Of a stretch of DNA of 64,000 nt, positions 37,230 through 48,792 are shown in pieces (the first letter of the stretch is position 1; the number at the start of each line of letters is the position of its first letter). Under the pieces are notes generated by a model. That model made no database searches, was not told where the DNA came from, and saw only the letters and a program-made list of their open reading frames with translations. Source of the stretch: Halorussus limi (GTDB taxonomy: Archaea > Halobacteriota > Halobacteria > Halobacteriales > Haladaptataceae); NCBI RefSeq assembly GCF_023238205.1, contig NZ_CP096663.1, positions 86,470-150,469 of the forward strand. Reading direction: 5' to 3'. A program made the translations under genes and the position numbers.

Positions 37230-38474
37230 ATGTACTACGCCTACAAGTACCGTCTCAAACCGTCCAACGTCCACCGAGAGGAGTTGGACCGCCACCGAGA
37301 CATTTGTAGGCAACTATACAATCACGCCCTCTACCGCTTCAACCAAATCCCCGAAGACGCAGGCACACTTAATCAGCGTGTTCGGTCCATCCGAGACGAA
37401 ATCCCGTCCCTGAAAGATTGGTGGGATGGACTCTCGGACGTGTACTCGACAGTTCTGCAAACAGCGGTCATGCGAATTGAACAGAACGTCAAGTCGCTCG
37501 GAGGACTCAAGGAGAACGGCTACGGCGTCGGTCACCTCACGTGGAAACCGCCACGGGAGTTCCGCAGTTTCACCTACAGTCAGTCTGGCTTCAAGCTCAA
37601 CAAGAAGGGCGGTCAGACTGTCCTGTCACTCTCAAAACTCGCGGACATCCCGCTTCGGCTCCACCGACCTATCCCCGACAACGCTACACTCAAACAGGTC
37701 ACGGTCAAGAAAGAGCCGACGGGCGAGTGGTTCGCCACCTTCGGCGTCGAACTGGACCGTGAATCACCCGAACTACCCGAGAATCCCGAGCAGTGCGTCG
37801 GTATCGACGTGGGGATTCTCACGTACGCCCACGACACCGACGGCACGGCGGTCGGGTCGCTCGACCTCTCGGACGAATGTGAACGCTTGGAACGCGAGCA
37901 ACGGAAACTCTCGCGCAAACAGCACGGGTCGAAAAACTGGGAGAAGCAACGGCGAAAAGTCGCAGAGTGTCACGCCGACCTCCGACGCAAGCGCCGCGAC
38001 TTCTTGCACAAGCTCTCTGCCTACTACGCTCGGGAGTACGACCTTGTGGCGGTCGAAGACCTGAACGTGACGGGGATGATGGAGTCACCGTCGAACAGCC
38101 GCAACACGGCGTCCGCCGCGTGGAGAACGTTCCTCTCGTTGCTCGAATACAAGTGCGAGCGCGAAGGGGCGTACTTCGTGGCGGTCAACCCGAGAGGGAC
38201 GACCAAGGAGTGTGCATCCTGCGGTGTCTCGACGCAGAAGCCACTGTGGGTTCGTGAACACTCCTGTCCTGCCTGCGGGTTCGAGGCGGACAGGGACGCG
38301 AACGCGGCGTGGAACATTCGTTCTCGCGGCCTCGAAGATGTAGGAGTGGGACACTCCGAAGCAACGCCTGTGGAGACTGCGCTCCCTGCGGATACACCTG
38401 TATCTGCAAAGCGTGTCGTGGAAACAGGAAGCCCCACCCTCACCGAGCGAACGGCGCAAGCCGTGAGCGAGTAG
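37230..38474 (+). CDS. tnpB: TnpB, RNA-guided nuclease of IS200/IS605-family element
   Basis: A 414-residue protein. RuvC catalytic residues are visible: Asp in CVGIDVGILTYA (near residue 191), Glu in DLVAVEDLNVTGM (near 278) and Asp in EADRDANAAWNI (near 356). A zinc finger with two Cys pairs (KECASCGV ... HSCPACGFEAD) is inserted before the last Asp. TnpB cuts DNA guided by a reRNA/omegaRNA made from the right end of the element and keeps the element in place after excision. The protein looks intact, and its last ~15 codons overlap the putative guide-RNA scaffold. No tnpA transposase is present. Confidence 0.9.
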   Translation: MYYAYKYRLKPSNVHREELDRHRDICRQLYNHALYRFNQIPEDAGTLNQRVRSIRDEIPSLKDWWDGLSDVYSTVLQTAVMRIEQNVKSLGGLKENGYGVGHLTWKPPREFRSFTYSQSGFKLNKKGGQTVLSLSKLADIPLRLHRPIPDNATLKQVTVKKEPTGEWFATFGVELDRESPELPENPEQCVGIDVGILTYAHDTDGTAVGSLDLSDECERLEREQRKLSRKQHGSKNWEKQRRKVAECHADLRRKRRDFLHKLSAYYAREYDLVAVEDLNVTGMMESPSNSRNTASAAWRTFLSLLEYKCEREGAYFVAVNPRGTTKECASCGVSTQKPLWVREHSCPACGFEADRDANAAWNIRSRGLEDVGVGHSEATPVETALPADTPVSAKRVVETGSPTLTERTAQAVSE

Positions 38475-38489
38475 GGTGAGGTAGTTCAC
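38438..38489 (+). ncRNA. Putative omegaRNA scaffold / right-end hairpins of the TnpB element
   Basis: Nested stems: CCTCACC (38438-38444) pairs with GGTGAGG (38475-38481). Inside, ACGGC-GCAA-GCCGT (38451-38464) is a perfect hairpin with a GNRA-type tetraloop. The structure overlaps the tnpB stop codon and ends at the element boundary, where known omegaRNAs place their guide. The guide would be read from about 38490 onward. The exact RNA ends are not visible. Confidence 0.55.
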
Positions 38490-38579
38490 TAGCACCGTAT
38501 TCGCGTTACCGACGTACTGACTGAAGAATCGTCGACTACTGCGGCGAAATCTATTTATCGGCCACGACAAAAGTAGTAA

Positions 38580-38730
38580 TTGTATCCCGGACTCCGTCCC
38601 GTCCTTTTTCCACTCGCCCATCGGTTCGCCACCATAGGGGCGTCCTCCGATGGCACTGCTCTGAGATGCGCCGTGCCAGCGACGGTTCGTCCCCAGCGGT
38701 CGTTGGGTGTCCCTTGACGGGGCTGAGCAG
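38580..38730 (+). ncRNA. Conserved structured leader RNA, copy A (candidate cis-regulatory element)
   Basis: This leader is shared with 54070-54230. Stems: CCCGTC (38598-38603) with GACGGG (38716-38721); CCATCGG (38618-38624) with CCGATGG (38647-38653); inside it CGCC (38627-38630) with GGCG (38639-38642); and GGCAC (38652-38656) with GTGCC (38673-38677). The last hairpin with its whole loop is identical in both copies. The CGCC/GGCG stem is TGCC/GGCA in the other copy, a compensatory change. It ends about 30 bases before a zinc-ribbon ORF. See findings. Confidence 0.6.
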
Positions 38731-38752
38731 TACCCGGAGAGACACCGCACCT

Positions 38753-38965
38753 ATGACCAACGAAACAGATCTCCCCTGCACGGACTGTGGAACTGCCCTC
38801 AACGAACGAGTAGTCCACGTGCGGGACCTCTCAATATCCACGGAGTGGCGTGGTACCGTTCAAATTGCAGAGTGTCCACTATGTGGCGCGAGATATTATC
38901 CCGAACGCACGCTCGCAAAATTGAGGAGATCCTCACAGCGGACACTATCTCAAGAGGGAGGCTAG
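38753..38965 (+). CDS. Small zinc-ribbon protein (copy A)
   Basis: A 70-residue protein from ATG 38753: MTNETDLPCTDCGTALNERV, then VQIAECPLCGARYYPERTL. Two CxxC pairs about 40 residues apart form a zinc ribbon. The frame is open further upstream (38666), but that part overlaps the conserved leader and has no counterpart sequence in copy B. It is followed after 5 bases by the DUF7504-like gene. The paralogue at 54243 shares DLPCTDCGT, ECPxCGARYYPE and the same neighbour. A regulatory or metal-sensing role is plausible but unproven. Confidence 0.7.
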   Translation: MTNETDLPCTDCGTALNERVVHVRDLSISTEWRGTVQIAECPLCGARYYPERTLAKLRRSSQRTLSQEGG

Positions 38966-38970
38966 CAATT

Positions 38971-39633
38971 ATGGAGAACTCATCACAACAACCTACGGAC
39001 GGAGTTGAGCTTACCATTAAGAATTTCCCCGAAGTTTTAGCGGACGGCACAACAGTTCTTGTAGCTGGGACAATCGATCCAACAGCATACGCTCTTTGTC
39101 TCCGAGCACTCTGCCATTATAGCAGGAGTGCTGATACATCAGTTGTCGTGACGGCAACCGAGAATGCATCTCAGACTATTAGCCGATACGAACGCGTATG
39201 TCCGACCTCAGACCCTTCGAAACTCCGTCTCGTCGATATGGCCTCCAAACAGTACATCTCGGCACCCTATGAGGATACCCCGACGATATCAATTCCGACA
39301 CCGGACGACCTCGAACGCCTCGTTCTCGCGATATCCGAGTTAGCCGAGATAAGCGGTTCGATAACTGGTCAGCGCCACATCGTTATTCGCTCACTCTCGC
39401 CGATTTTGGCATCGACTCCTGTTAAGCGTGTTTCGACAGTTCTCAGTCGCATCTCCGGAATCCGAACACCAGCTGGGCTCGGTCTTTTTGGTCTCGATTA
39501 CACAGCACACGACGAAGAGACAATGAGAGAACTTGCGAGGTGTGTCGATGGCATACTCTGGATAACGAAACGGCCCGATGATCAGATCGAATTTGAACTT
39601 CGATCAACGCGTGCACATCTCAACCAGTACTAA
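38971..39633 (+). CDS. DUF7504-like haloarchaeal protein (RecA/KaiC-like fold without Walker A)
   Basis: A 220-residue protein from ATG 38971 (MENSSQQPTDGVE); the frame extends upstream through the zinc-ribbon gene. TTVLVAGTIDPTAYALCLRAL stands where a P-loop would be in RecA/KaiC-like proteins but lacks GxxxxGK. Later strands (SVVVTATENA, RHIVIRSLSPIL, GLGLFGLDYTAHDEETM, CVDGILWI) fit the same alpha/beta fold. Haloarchaeal proteins of this DUF type occur near signalling genes. It is cotranscribed with the zinc-ribbon gene. Copy B at 54458 is cut short. The DUF label is from recognition of the pattern and is unverified. Confidence 0.6.
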   Translation: MENSSQQPTDGVELTIKNFPEVLADGTTVLVAGTIDPTAYALCLRALCHYSRSADTSVVVTATENASQTISRYERVCPTSDPSKLRLVDMASKQYISAPYEDTPTISIPTPDDLERLVLAISELAEISGSITGQRHIVIRSLSPILASTPVKRVSTVLSRISGIRTPAGLGLFGLDYTAHDEETMRELARCVDGILWITKRPDDQIEFELRSTRAHLNQY

Positions 39634-39645
39634 GTGGCTATCAAC

Positions 39646-40053
39646 ATGACTAATTCGGATTCTGAACTACCAACGGGCTGGTCTGAAGTCCCACCTACAG
39701 AGCAACGGGAATCAGTTGTATTTGAGTATAGATATCAGACCGACTCCGAAACGACGTTTCTGGTTTCCGTTCTCATACCCGCGTCGGAGGCACCATTGTT
39801 CAAACTCCGCCTCTCGACGATTACTCGAAATGCACGTGTAACACGTCACGACTACCCTGTTGCACAGTATGAAACTCGTGAAAAGGCTCGGAAGAACGCA
39901 ATCGCGTTCCTTCACCACATTTCTACCCGATTTGAGAACGGAACAGTCTCTCCAGAAACGCCAAAAGCGAGTACGATACACGCTCTTATAGCAGATTTTA
40001 GCAGTGATGGTCTTTTTCCTCGCTTTCGCTTCCTTACACGGAATATATTTTGA
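39646..40053 (+). CDS. Hypothetical protein downstream of the DUF7504-like gene
   Basis: ATG 39646 (MTNSDSELPTGW) gives 135 residues; a GTG at 39634 directly after the previous stop would add four. An alpha/beta amino part (WSEVPPTEQRESVVFEYRYQTDSETTFLVSVLIP, FKLRLSTIT) and a helix (REKARKNAIAFLHHISTRF) are visible; no motif is recognised. It is the third gene of the zinc-ribbon/DUF7504-like operon, with a gap of 12 bases or less. It converges on rnz. Confidence 0.5.
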   Translation: MTNSDSELPTGWSEVPPTEQRESVVFEYRYQTDSETTFLVSVLIPASEAPLFKLRLSTITRNARVTRHDYPVAQYETREKARKNAIAFLHHISTRFENGTVSPETPKASTIHALIADFSSDGLFPRFRFLTRNIF

Positions 40054-40075
40054 GAAGTAGCAGGTAGCTCTCCTC

Positions 40076-40999
40076 CTAGTCTTGATCGGGATATGGAATA
40101 GTGAGGGATGTCCCGTCATCCGGAACAAGGACCTCCGCATCAGTTGATTCGCGCGCTTCAGATTCTATCTCACTAGTGTCGTTTCCATATCTAGATGAAA
40201 CATGAGTTAATGCAAGTCGATCAACATCAGCACGACGGGCAATCTCCGCGGCCTCCTGACTCGTTGAATGACCTGTTTGCCATGCTCGGTCAGTGGACTC
40301 CTGAGTGAACATCGCTTCGTGGATGAGGAGATCAGCGTCCATAGCTACAGAAACTGTAATGTCCGAAGGTCGAGTATCACCAGTATACACAATCCGTCTC
40401 CCAGGACGGGGATCACCGACAACTTGATCGGGTTGAATAACGGTTCCGTCGTCAAGTTCGATAGATCGTCCTTCGTGGAGTTGCTGGAATTTTGGCCCAA
40501 CAGGAACACCGAGTTCTTCGGCCCGTTCGCGGTCAAAACGCCCCTTTCGCTCGGTCTCGATAAAGGCGTACCCTACAGACTGTGTTTGATGGTTTGTCTC
40601 AAACGCCTGAATTCGGTACTCATCATGGTCAACAGCAATCTCACCGGGATTAACTTCTTGAACCGAAACAGAGTACGTTGGATTAGTTTCCGTAGCAGCA
40701 AGCAATTGTGTGATGTTTTCTCCAGTTTTTATCGGAGTGTATATTGTGAGTGGTGCTGCTCGTTCGGTTGATTCTAATGTTTGAAGTAATCCCGGTAGGC
40801 CAAGAATATGGTCTCCGTGAAGGTGAGTGAGGAAGATAGCAGTAATGTCGAACCCAGTAGAATAACGCATCATTTGACGCTGTGTTCCTTCACCGACATC
40901 GAAGAGAAACCGTTCACCGTCCCGCCGAAGCAAAATTGCACTCGGGTTCCGCTCGATCGTGGGGATAGCCCCACTCGTTCCAAGAAAGGTAACTTGCAT
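40076..40999 (-). CDS. rnz: Ribonuclease Z (tRNA 3' endonuclease)
   Basis: A 307-residue protein of the usual short-form length. Metallo-beta-lactamase motifs: FLTHLHGDHILGLPGL (HxHxDH), FETNHQTQSVGYAF, IVYTGDTRPSD, LIHEAMF, and the terminal LALTHVSSRYG His. The amino start MQVTFLGTSGAIPT is the RNase Z signature. The RNase Z exosite region (FDRERAEELGVPVGPKFQQLHEG) is intact. It removes 3' trailers from pre-tRNA. It is transcribed leftward, away from the rRNA operon by about 450 bases. Confidence 0.93.
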   Translation of the reverse strand: MQVTFLGTSGAIPTIERNPSAILLRRDGERFLFDVGEGTQRQMMRYSTGFDITAIFLTHLHGDHILGLPGLLQTLESTERAAPLTIYTPIKTGENITQLLAATETNPTYSVSVQEVNPGEIAVDHDEYRIQAFETNHQTQSVGYAFIETERKGRFDRERAEELGVPVGPKFQQLHEGRSIELDDGTVIQPDQVVGDPRPGRRIVYTGDTRPSDITVSVAMDADLLIHEAMFTQESTDRAWQTGHSTSQEAAEIARRADVDRLALTHVSSRYGNDTSEIESEARESTDAEVLVPDDGTSLTIPYPDQD

Positions 41000-41454
41000 A
41001 CGTACAATAGCGACTCACCCATCATACCGACTTCGGCATCAACTTTCAGTGAAACGTGTCCTTTCTTAATCTTCTGTCTGTCATGCCGTCTTGGCCAGAC
41101 AAAAACGGACCTTTGTTTACTGTGAACCGTATACCCGTTATTGGCGGCAATGACGAATAGTTACCCCACTGAGCCCCTTGTGATGACGATGGCAACTGAG
41201 CCGCCATTCCCAATAATAATTAGTATATATTTTTTGTATTATAAGAACACAAATATCGCGTGGGAGACTCTTTCTCGGGAATAGAGAAGTAAACACTCCC
41301 AAAACGCTCTATGAATTGCATTTATTGTAGAGTTCCCGATATATATATATATATATATAGGAATTCGATATAAATACCGCAGAGTGTGACCGCCACGTAG
41401 TTCGAATATAGTAACAAGCAGAAGCTCGACCATTGCGTTTGGTTCGAAATGAAG
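41000..41454. other. AT-rich gene-free stretch distal to the rRNA operon
   Basis: It contains TTAGTATATATTTTTTG near 41220, several TATA-like stretches, and a (AT)10 tract at 41339-41358. On the minus strand this is the transcript tail downstream of 5S, so T-rich runs may help terminate rRNA transcription. No ORF with recognisable similarity; the longer frames here are open by chance. Confidence 0.45.
41339..41358. repeat. (AT)10 dinucleotide repeat
   Basis: Ten uninterrupted AT units 140 bases beyond the 5S gene. Such tracts are rare in haloarchaeal DNA and can slip in length. Confidence 0.9.
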
Positions 41455-41487
41455 GAACCCCGCACAGTGGTGTGCTGTGCGGGGTTC
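41455..41487 (-). terminator. Strong hairpin just after 5S rRNA
   Basis: GAACCCCGCACAG - TGGTGTG - CTGTGCGGGGTTC is a perfect 13-bp stem with a 7-base loop, 14 bases beyond the 5S 3' end. It probably acts as terminator or 3' processing signal for the operon. In many haloarchaea a tRNA-Cys gene follows 5S; here I see this hairpin instead. Confidence 0.6.
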
Positions 41488-41500
41488 TAGGGTATGAGTG

Positions 41501-41622
41501 GGAGGCGGCGAATCGAATTTCCCAGAGGCTCGCGCACTCCAGTACTCGTCGAAACGCAGGCGGGCTTATCTTCCGTGTTCGGGATGGGTACGGGAGTCGC
41601 CCCGCCGCTGTGGCCGCCTTAA
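41501..41622 (-). rRNA. 5S ribosomal RNA
   Basis: Read on the minus strand the gene begins TTAAGGCGGCC and contains the archaeal 5S core CCCGTACCCATCCCGAACACGG and GAGTACTGGAGTGCGCGAGC. It closes with GCCGCC, which pairs with the 5' GGCGGC. About 122 bases, the usual size. It lies about 140 bases after the 23S end. Confidence 0.93.
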
Positions 41623-41639
41623 CGCCGACTCGCGGAATC

Positions 41640-41662
41640 GAACCGCGATAGTGGTCCACCGT
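41640..41662 (-). other. tRNA T-arm-like hairpin in the 23S-5S spacer
   Basis: On the minus strand CGCGG-TTCGATT-CCGCG has the size and TTCGATT loop of a tRNA T-arm. It is followed by a GTCGGC stretch, but no D-arm or anticodon arm is found upstream. It could be the last remnant of a tRNA or an ordinary processing hairpin. Confidence 0.3.
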
Positions 41663-41700
41663 CGGTGATTCGATAGTTGATGTGACCGTATGTAATGTGT

Positions 41701-44761
<3,061 letters not shown>

Positions 44762-44919
44762 GTACATACGGTCGTCATCATCACGTCCTACAGGTGATGT
44801 AGGAGCGTGCGTCGAACCCTTCCTACACACGCTCTCACGGTGTAGTGCATCGGTTAGTGTGGATTGAATCGTTGCGCCGTCTTCCACTTAAGGGACACGG
44901 TTCGATTCGCACCACGGCA

Positions 44920-44990
44920 TGGACCCACTAGGAATCGAACCTAGACTTTCTCCTTGAAACGGAGATGCTCTGCCACTGAGCTATAGGTCG
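44920..44990 (-). pseudogene. Spacer tRNA, decayed tRNA-Ala carrying a UUC anticodon
   Basis: A 71-base tRNA-shaped gene in the 16S-23S spacer, read on the minus strand. D-arm GCTC/GAGC, anticodon stem TCTCC/GGAGA with loop GTTTCAA (anticodon UUC), T-arm CTAGG-TTCGATT-CCTAG and A73 are intact. Position 1 is C facing C72, the third pair is A3:U70, and the variable loop has 4 bases. Haloarchaeal rRNA spacers normally hold tRNA-Ala(UGC) with G1:C72 and the G3:U70 identity pair, and most of the sequence agrees with that tRNA. The changes suggest loss of alanine identity. Software may label it tRNA-Glu; I doubt it functions as one. Confidence 0.7.
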
Positions 44991-45137
44991 TTCCCCAGAA
45001 CGGGGACGGTCGGTGTAGCCCTGGTAGTTCAAAGGTGCTCGGTCGGTCGTACGAATGGGTCGTCGAGGAACCCTCGCGTGTGCTCGTCGTGGTGACGAGC
45101 GGGTGTGGGCCCACCCATCGGGTGGGTCCCGTGCGTT

Positions 45138-46609
<1,472 letters not shown>

Positions 46610-46803
46610 GGTTGCCGAGCGCACAATGGCTCGGTGGGTTTCTGGCGGAGACACAAGTATCGTGTCTATCTTCTATGGTCCGTTAGTTCGACGACGCCGG
46701 TCGTAACCGACCGAGTGTCACCGAACTACCAGGGCTAACATCAGATCCCATCGTATACGGCGGACCGCAGGGGTGGAATCCTCATTGTCTGCACCTCATC
46801 ATT

Positions 46804-46825
46804 GGCGACCGATGAATCGGTCGCC
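46804..46825 (-). promoter_or_regulatory. Leader hairpin upstream of 16S rRNA
   Basis: GGCGACCGA - TGAA - TCGGTCGCC, a perfect 9-bp stem about 195 bases before the 16S 5' end, inside the transcribed leader. Possible processing or antitermination structure. Confidence 0.5.
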
Positions 46826-46909
46826 TAAAAGGCGAAGAGTGAGTTTAGAACGAATCGAACGTTCTACGCTCACGTTGTAACGCACTTCGGATTCCAACGT
46901 AGAGTATAA

Positions 46910-47011
46910 CCCTACTTAACTGCTACGGAATCCGGGACGCCCCGACATCGGATACCGCGGGACGCCGCGTCTGTCACTTTGTTTTCGATGAGCTAATTTA
47001 AATACGTCGAA
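46910..47011 (-). promoter_or_regulatory. rRNA operon promoters (two candidates)
   Basis: On the minus strand TTCGACGTATTTAAAT (47011 to 46996) matches the haloarchaeal rRNA promoter pattern TTCGACG plus TATA-like element. A second AT box, GTTAAGTAGG (46920 to 46911), lies 76 bases downstream. Multiple tandem promoters are normal for haloarchaeal rRNA operons. Transcription would start about 25 bases downstream of each box. Confidence 0.55.
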
Positions 47012-47457
47012 TCAGACGTAGCTTGCGGATTGTTTTCATACAGCGTGAGCCATCTTACAGTCTTTATAATTCTATATTTGAAATGTCCTGATATCTCTAA
47101 ACGGCTTTACCGTTTTGACGACCGAGGCACTCGGCCTGCTCCGCCTGTAGACATGTACAATCCACTTCAACATACACACATAACAAATGAATACCTATGA
47201 AAGTAAAACCCACCCATATCTAGGAATCTAAATAGGATATCCACAGAACACACTAGTAAACACGGAGTTCCTCAGCCAGCGTCTATATCTGTTATTTATT
47301 ACGTTCCAGCAGAGTCTTGCGAGATACTACGAGTACTATGTCATCACAGTCACTATGACGAACACCGAGCCCGTTACTAACAGTTTAAAGCGGGGTATTG
47401 GTCTTAGTTGTTATAGAAAGTACGAGGCGAAAACCTGCGGCTTCAGCCCTGGGTAGC
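47012..47457. other. AT-rich gene-free stretch upstream of the rRNA promoters
   Basis: No ORF with recognisable similarity and no strong repeat. It is clearly more AT-rich than the flanking genes and may carry upstream promoter elements for the rRNA operon. Confidence 0.4.
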
Positions 47458-47691
47458 TTAATCGATTTGAGTAAGTTCCGGTTCTGCTTCATCACGTTCG
47501 CCGTCGTAGACTAATTCATACGTTGCTACCGCCTCAGATGTTTGGATTTCAACTTCCGTGCGTTTCGTCCCCTCTATGAATGAATATTGAATCGACAGTT
47601 CCGCCGGATAGTCAAACGTCTGTACGATCGTATCGATTGCTTCCTGTAATTGTGCCGCATTCAGTGACTGCGGTACATGCTTTTCTGTCAT
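47458..47691 (-). CDS. Small acidic hypothetical protein
   Basis: A 77-residue protein from ATG 47691. Pattern: helix (LNAAQLQEAIDTIVQTF), then strands LSIQYSF, TEVEIQT and ATYELVYDGE, ending in acidic residues. The codon pattern and acidity are typical for the genome. No family recognised. Transcribed leftward toward the rRNA promoter region, about 120 bases after the amphi-Trp gene. Confidence 0.5.
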   Translation of the reverse strand: MTEKHVPQSLNAAQLQEAIDTIVQTFDYPAELSIQYSFIEGTKRTEVEIQTSEAVATYELVYDGERDEAEPELTQID

Positions 47692-47811
47692 TGGTGTCCT
47701 TTTTATTGTACTCTCCCCTCACTATTTGGATTCCAGGTCCGATTCGTGGACCTAGTCGGATTGTCTGTGAAGGAAGGGAACTACTCGTCTGCGTGTCGAA
47801 CCTGCGTGCTG

Positions 47812-48108
47812 TTACTCGAGGTTCGGGACCTTGTCTTCGACACGCCCGGAGAGTTCAACTTCAATTTCCAGTTCTGGTTCGCCGTCGCCTTCGAACTCGA
47901 TATCCAACTCGATCGGCTCACCGAACGCAAACGGCATCTCCCAGTCGTCACCCGTGATTGTAATCTCGTCGGAATCACGGAACTGCTCGCCTAACTCAAT
48001 CAGGAACTCGCCAGCGTCCTCTGCACTGATATAGTACTCCTCCTCAAAGTAGCCGTCCGTGATCGTGCTCATCTTCGCTTCCTCGTCTTCGACGGGCACT
48101 TCAGGCAT
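47812..48108 (-). CDS. Amphi-Trp domain protein
   Basis: A 98-residue protein. It contains DGYFEEEYYISAEDAGEFLIELGEQFRD and ITITGDDWEMPFAFGEPIELDIEFEGDGEPELEIEVEL: a helix with hydrophobic face followed by amphipathic strands containing the W-x-x-P-F motif that names the amphi-Trp family, common as short haloarchaeal proteins. Molecular function is unknown. Divergent from the ArsR-type gene at 48169, which may regulate it. Confidence 0.75.
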   Translation of the reverse strand: MPEVPVEDEEAKMSTITDGYFEEEYYISAEDAGEFLIELGEQFRDSDEITITGDDWEMPFAFGEPIELDIEFEGDGEPELEIEVELSGRVEDKVPNLE

Positions 48109-48168
48109 GGTTCAACCGGGAGTTGGCCTTCGACACGGATAAGTATTCTTTGGAAGATTATCTCCACT

Positions 48169-48447
48169 ATGGATTCACTCGAGATACTCGGGTCGAAAGC
48201 TCGACTCGACATCCTCCGAGTCCTTTCACGGCGGGATATGTACGTGTCCGAACTGATGGAGAAAGTCGGGATGGATGGGAAAACAGCCACCCATCACCTC
48301 GATGTGTTGGTGGATGGTGGCCTCCTGGAATCGTATACTGAGGGACGTCGTCGATACTTTTCGGTGGTCCGCGAGATTCAGTTTGAGGTTTCCCCGTCAC
48401 CGAATCGCCGGTTTGTCGTCCAGTTTCCAGAACAAGAAGAGACATGA
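48169..48447 (+). CDS. ArsR-family winged-helix regulator
   Basis: A 92-residue protein: SLEILGSKARLDILRVLSRRDMYVSELMEKVGMDGKTATHHLDVLVDGGLLESYTEGRRRYFSV is a textbook ArsR winged helix, with recognition helix KTATHHLDVL and wing RRRYFSV. A short beta tail follows (IQFEVSPSPNRRFVVQF). No Cys metal-binding box is seen, so it probably senses something other than metal, or acts through a partner. It shares a 60-base divergent promoter region with the amphi-Trp gene. Confidence 0.8.
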   Translation: MDSLEILGSKARLDILRVLSRRDMYVSELMEKVGMDGKTATHHLDVLVDGGLLESYTEGRRRYFSVVREIQFEVSPSPNRRFVVQFPEQEET

Positions 48448-48532
48448 CGATCCTCGAACGCCGGAACGAAACAGTCGGTCCAGACACATACTGAGGAACT
48501 GGCTCACGTGATAGTCCCCCGTGAAGAGGCGT

Positions 48533-48667
48533 TTAGCTGGTATAGGCGTCGATAATATCGTCAAGTGTTTTTTCTGCGTCCTGTTCGTCCTCGGACTCCG
48601 GCATGCGGCTATCGTCCGTTTTCGTCTCTTGCCGTGCCACGGTTGCGCCGCTCAGCTGAGAAGACAT
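48533..48667 (-). CDS. Very small acidic protein (44 residues)
   Basis: ATG 48667 to TAA 48533: MSSQLSGATVARQETK, then ESEDEQDAEKTLDDIIDAYTS. The acidic composition and an amphipathic carboxy-terminal helix (KTLDDIIDAY) look like a real haloarchaeal small protein, not random translation. It sits between two plus-strand genes. No family recognised. Confidence 0.45.
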   Translation of the reverse strand: MSSQLSGATVARQETKTDDSRMPESEDEQDAEKTLDDIIDAYTS

Positions 48668-48792
48668 ATTACGGGTTATGCGGGCGAACAGTATAATGGT
48701 TCAGGATACTTCACCCGTAGATTACCCCATATCTATGTATCATACAGCTTACTCCGAGAGGTTTTTATCCGAACTTGTGTATAGGTTCGCGT

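Larger units (their letters stand above)
36952..38489 (+). mobile_element. IS1341-type (IS200/IS605 family, TnpB-only) insertion sequence
   Basis: The element carries a small ORF and tnpB but no tnpA. Both ends hold subterminal hairpin sequence with a shared GAGCGA...GAGCGAGTAGGG pattern: left about 36979-37017, right about 38441-38481. The right end finishes in GTAGTTCAC at 38481-38489. IS200/605 elements insert without target duplication and have no terminal inverted repeats, so the left boundary is estimated from the hairpin and the aCPSF1 stop at 36948. Confidence 0.75.

Noticed and set aside
38551..38841. Minus-strand frames over the conserved leader (38551-38841) and its copy (54019-54240) sharing a similar peptide stretch
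   Set aside because: The similarity follows from DNA conservation of the leader; the frames lack shared starts and ends and have no acidic bias. The RNA-structure reading explains the conserved blocks better.
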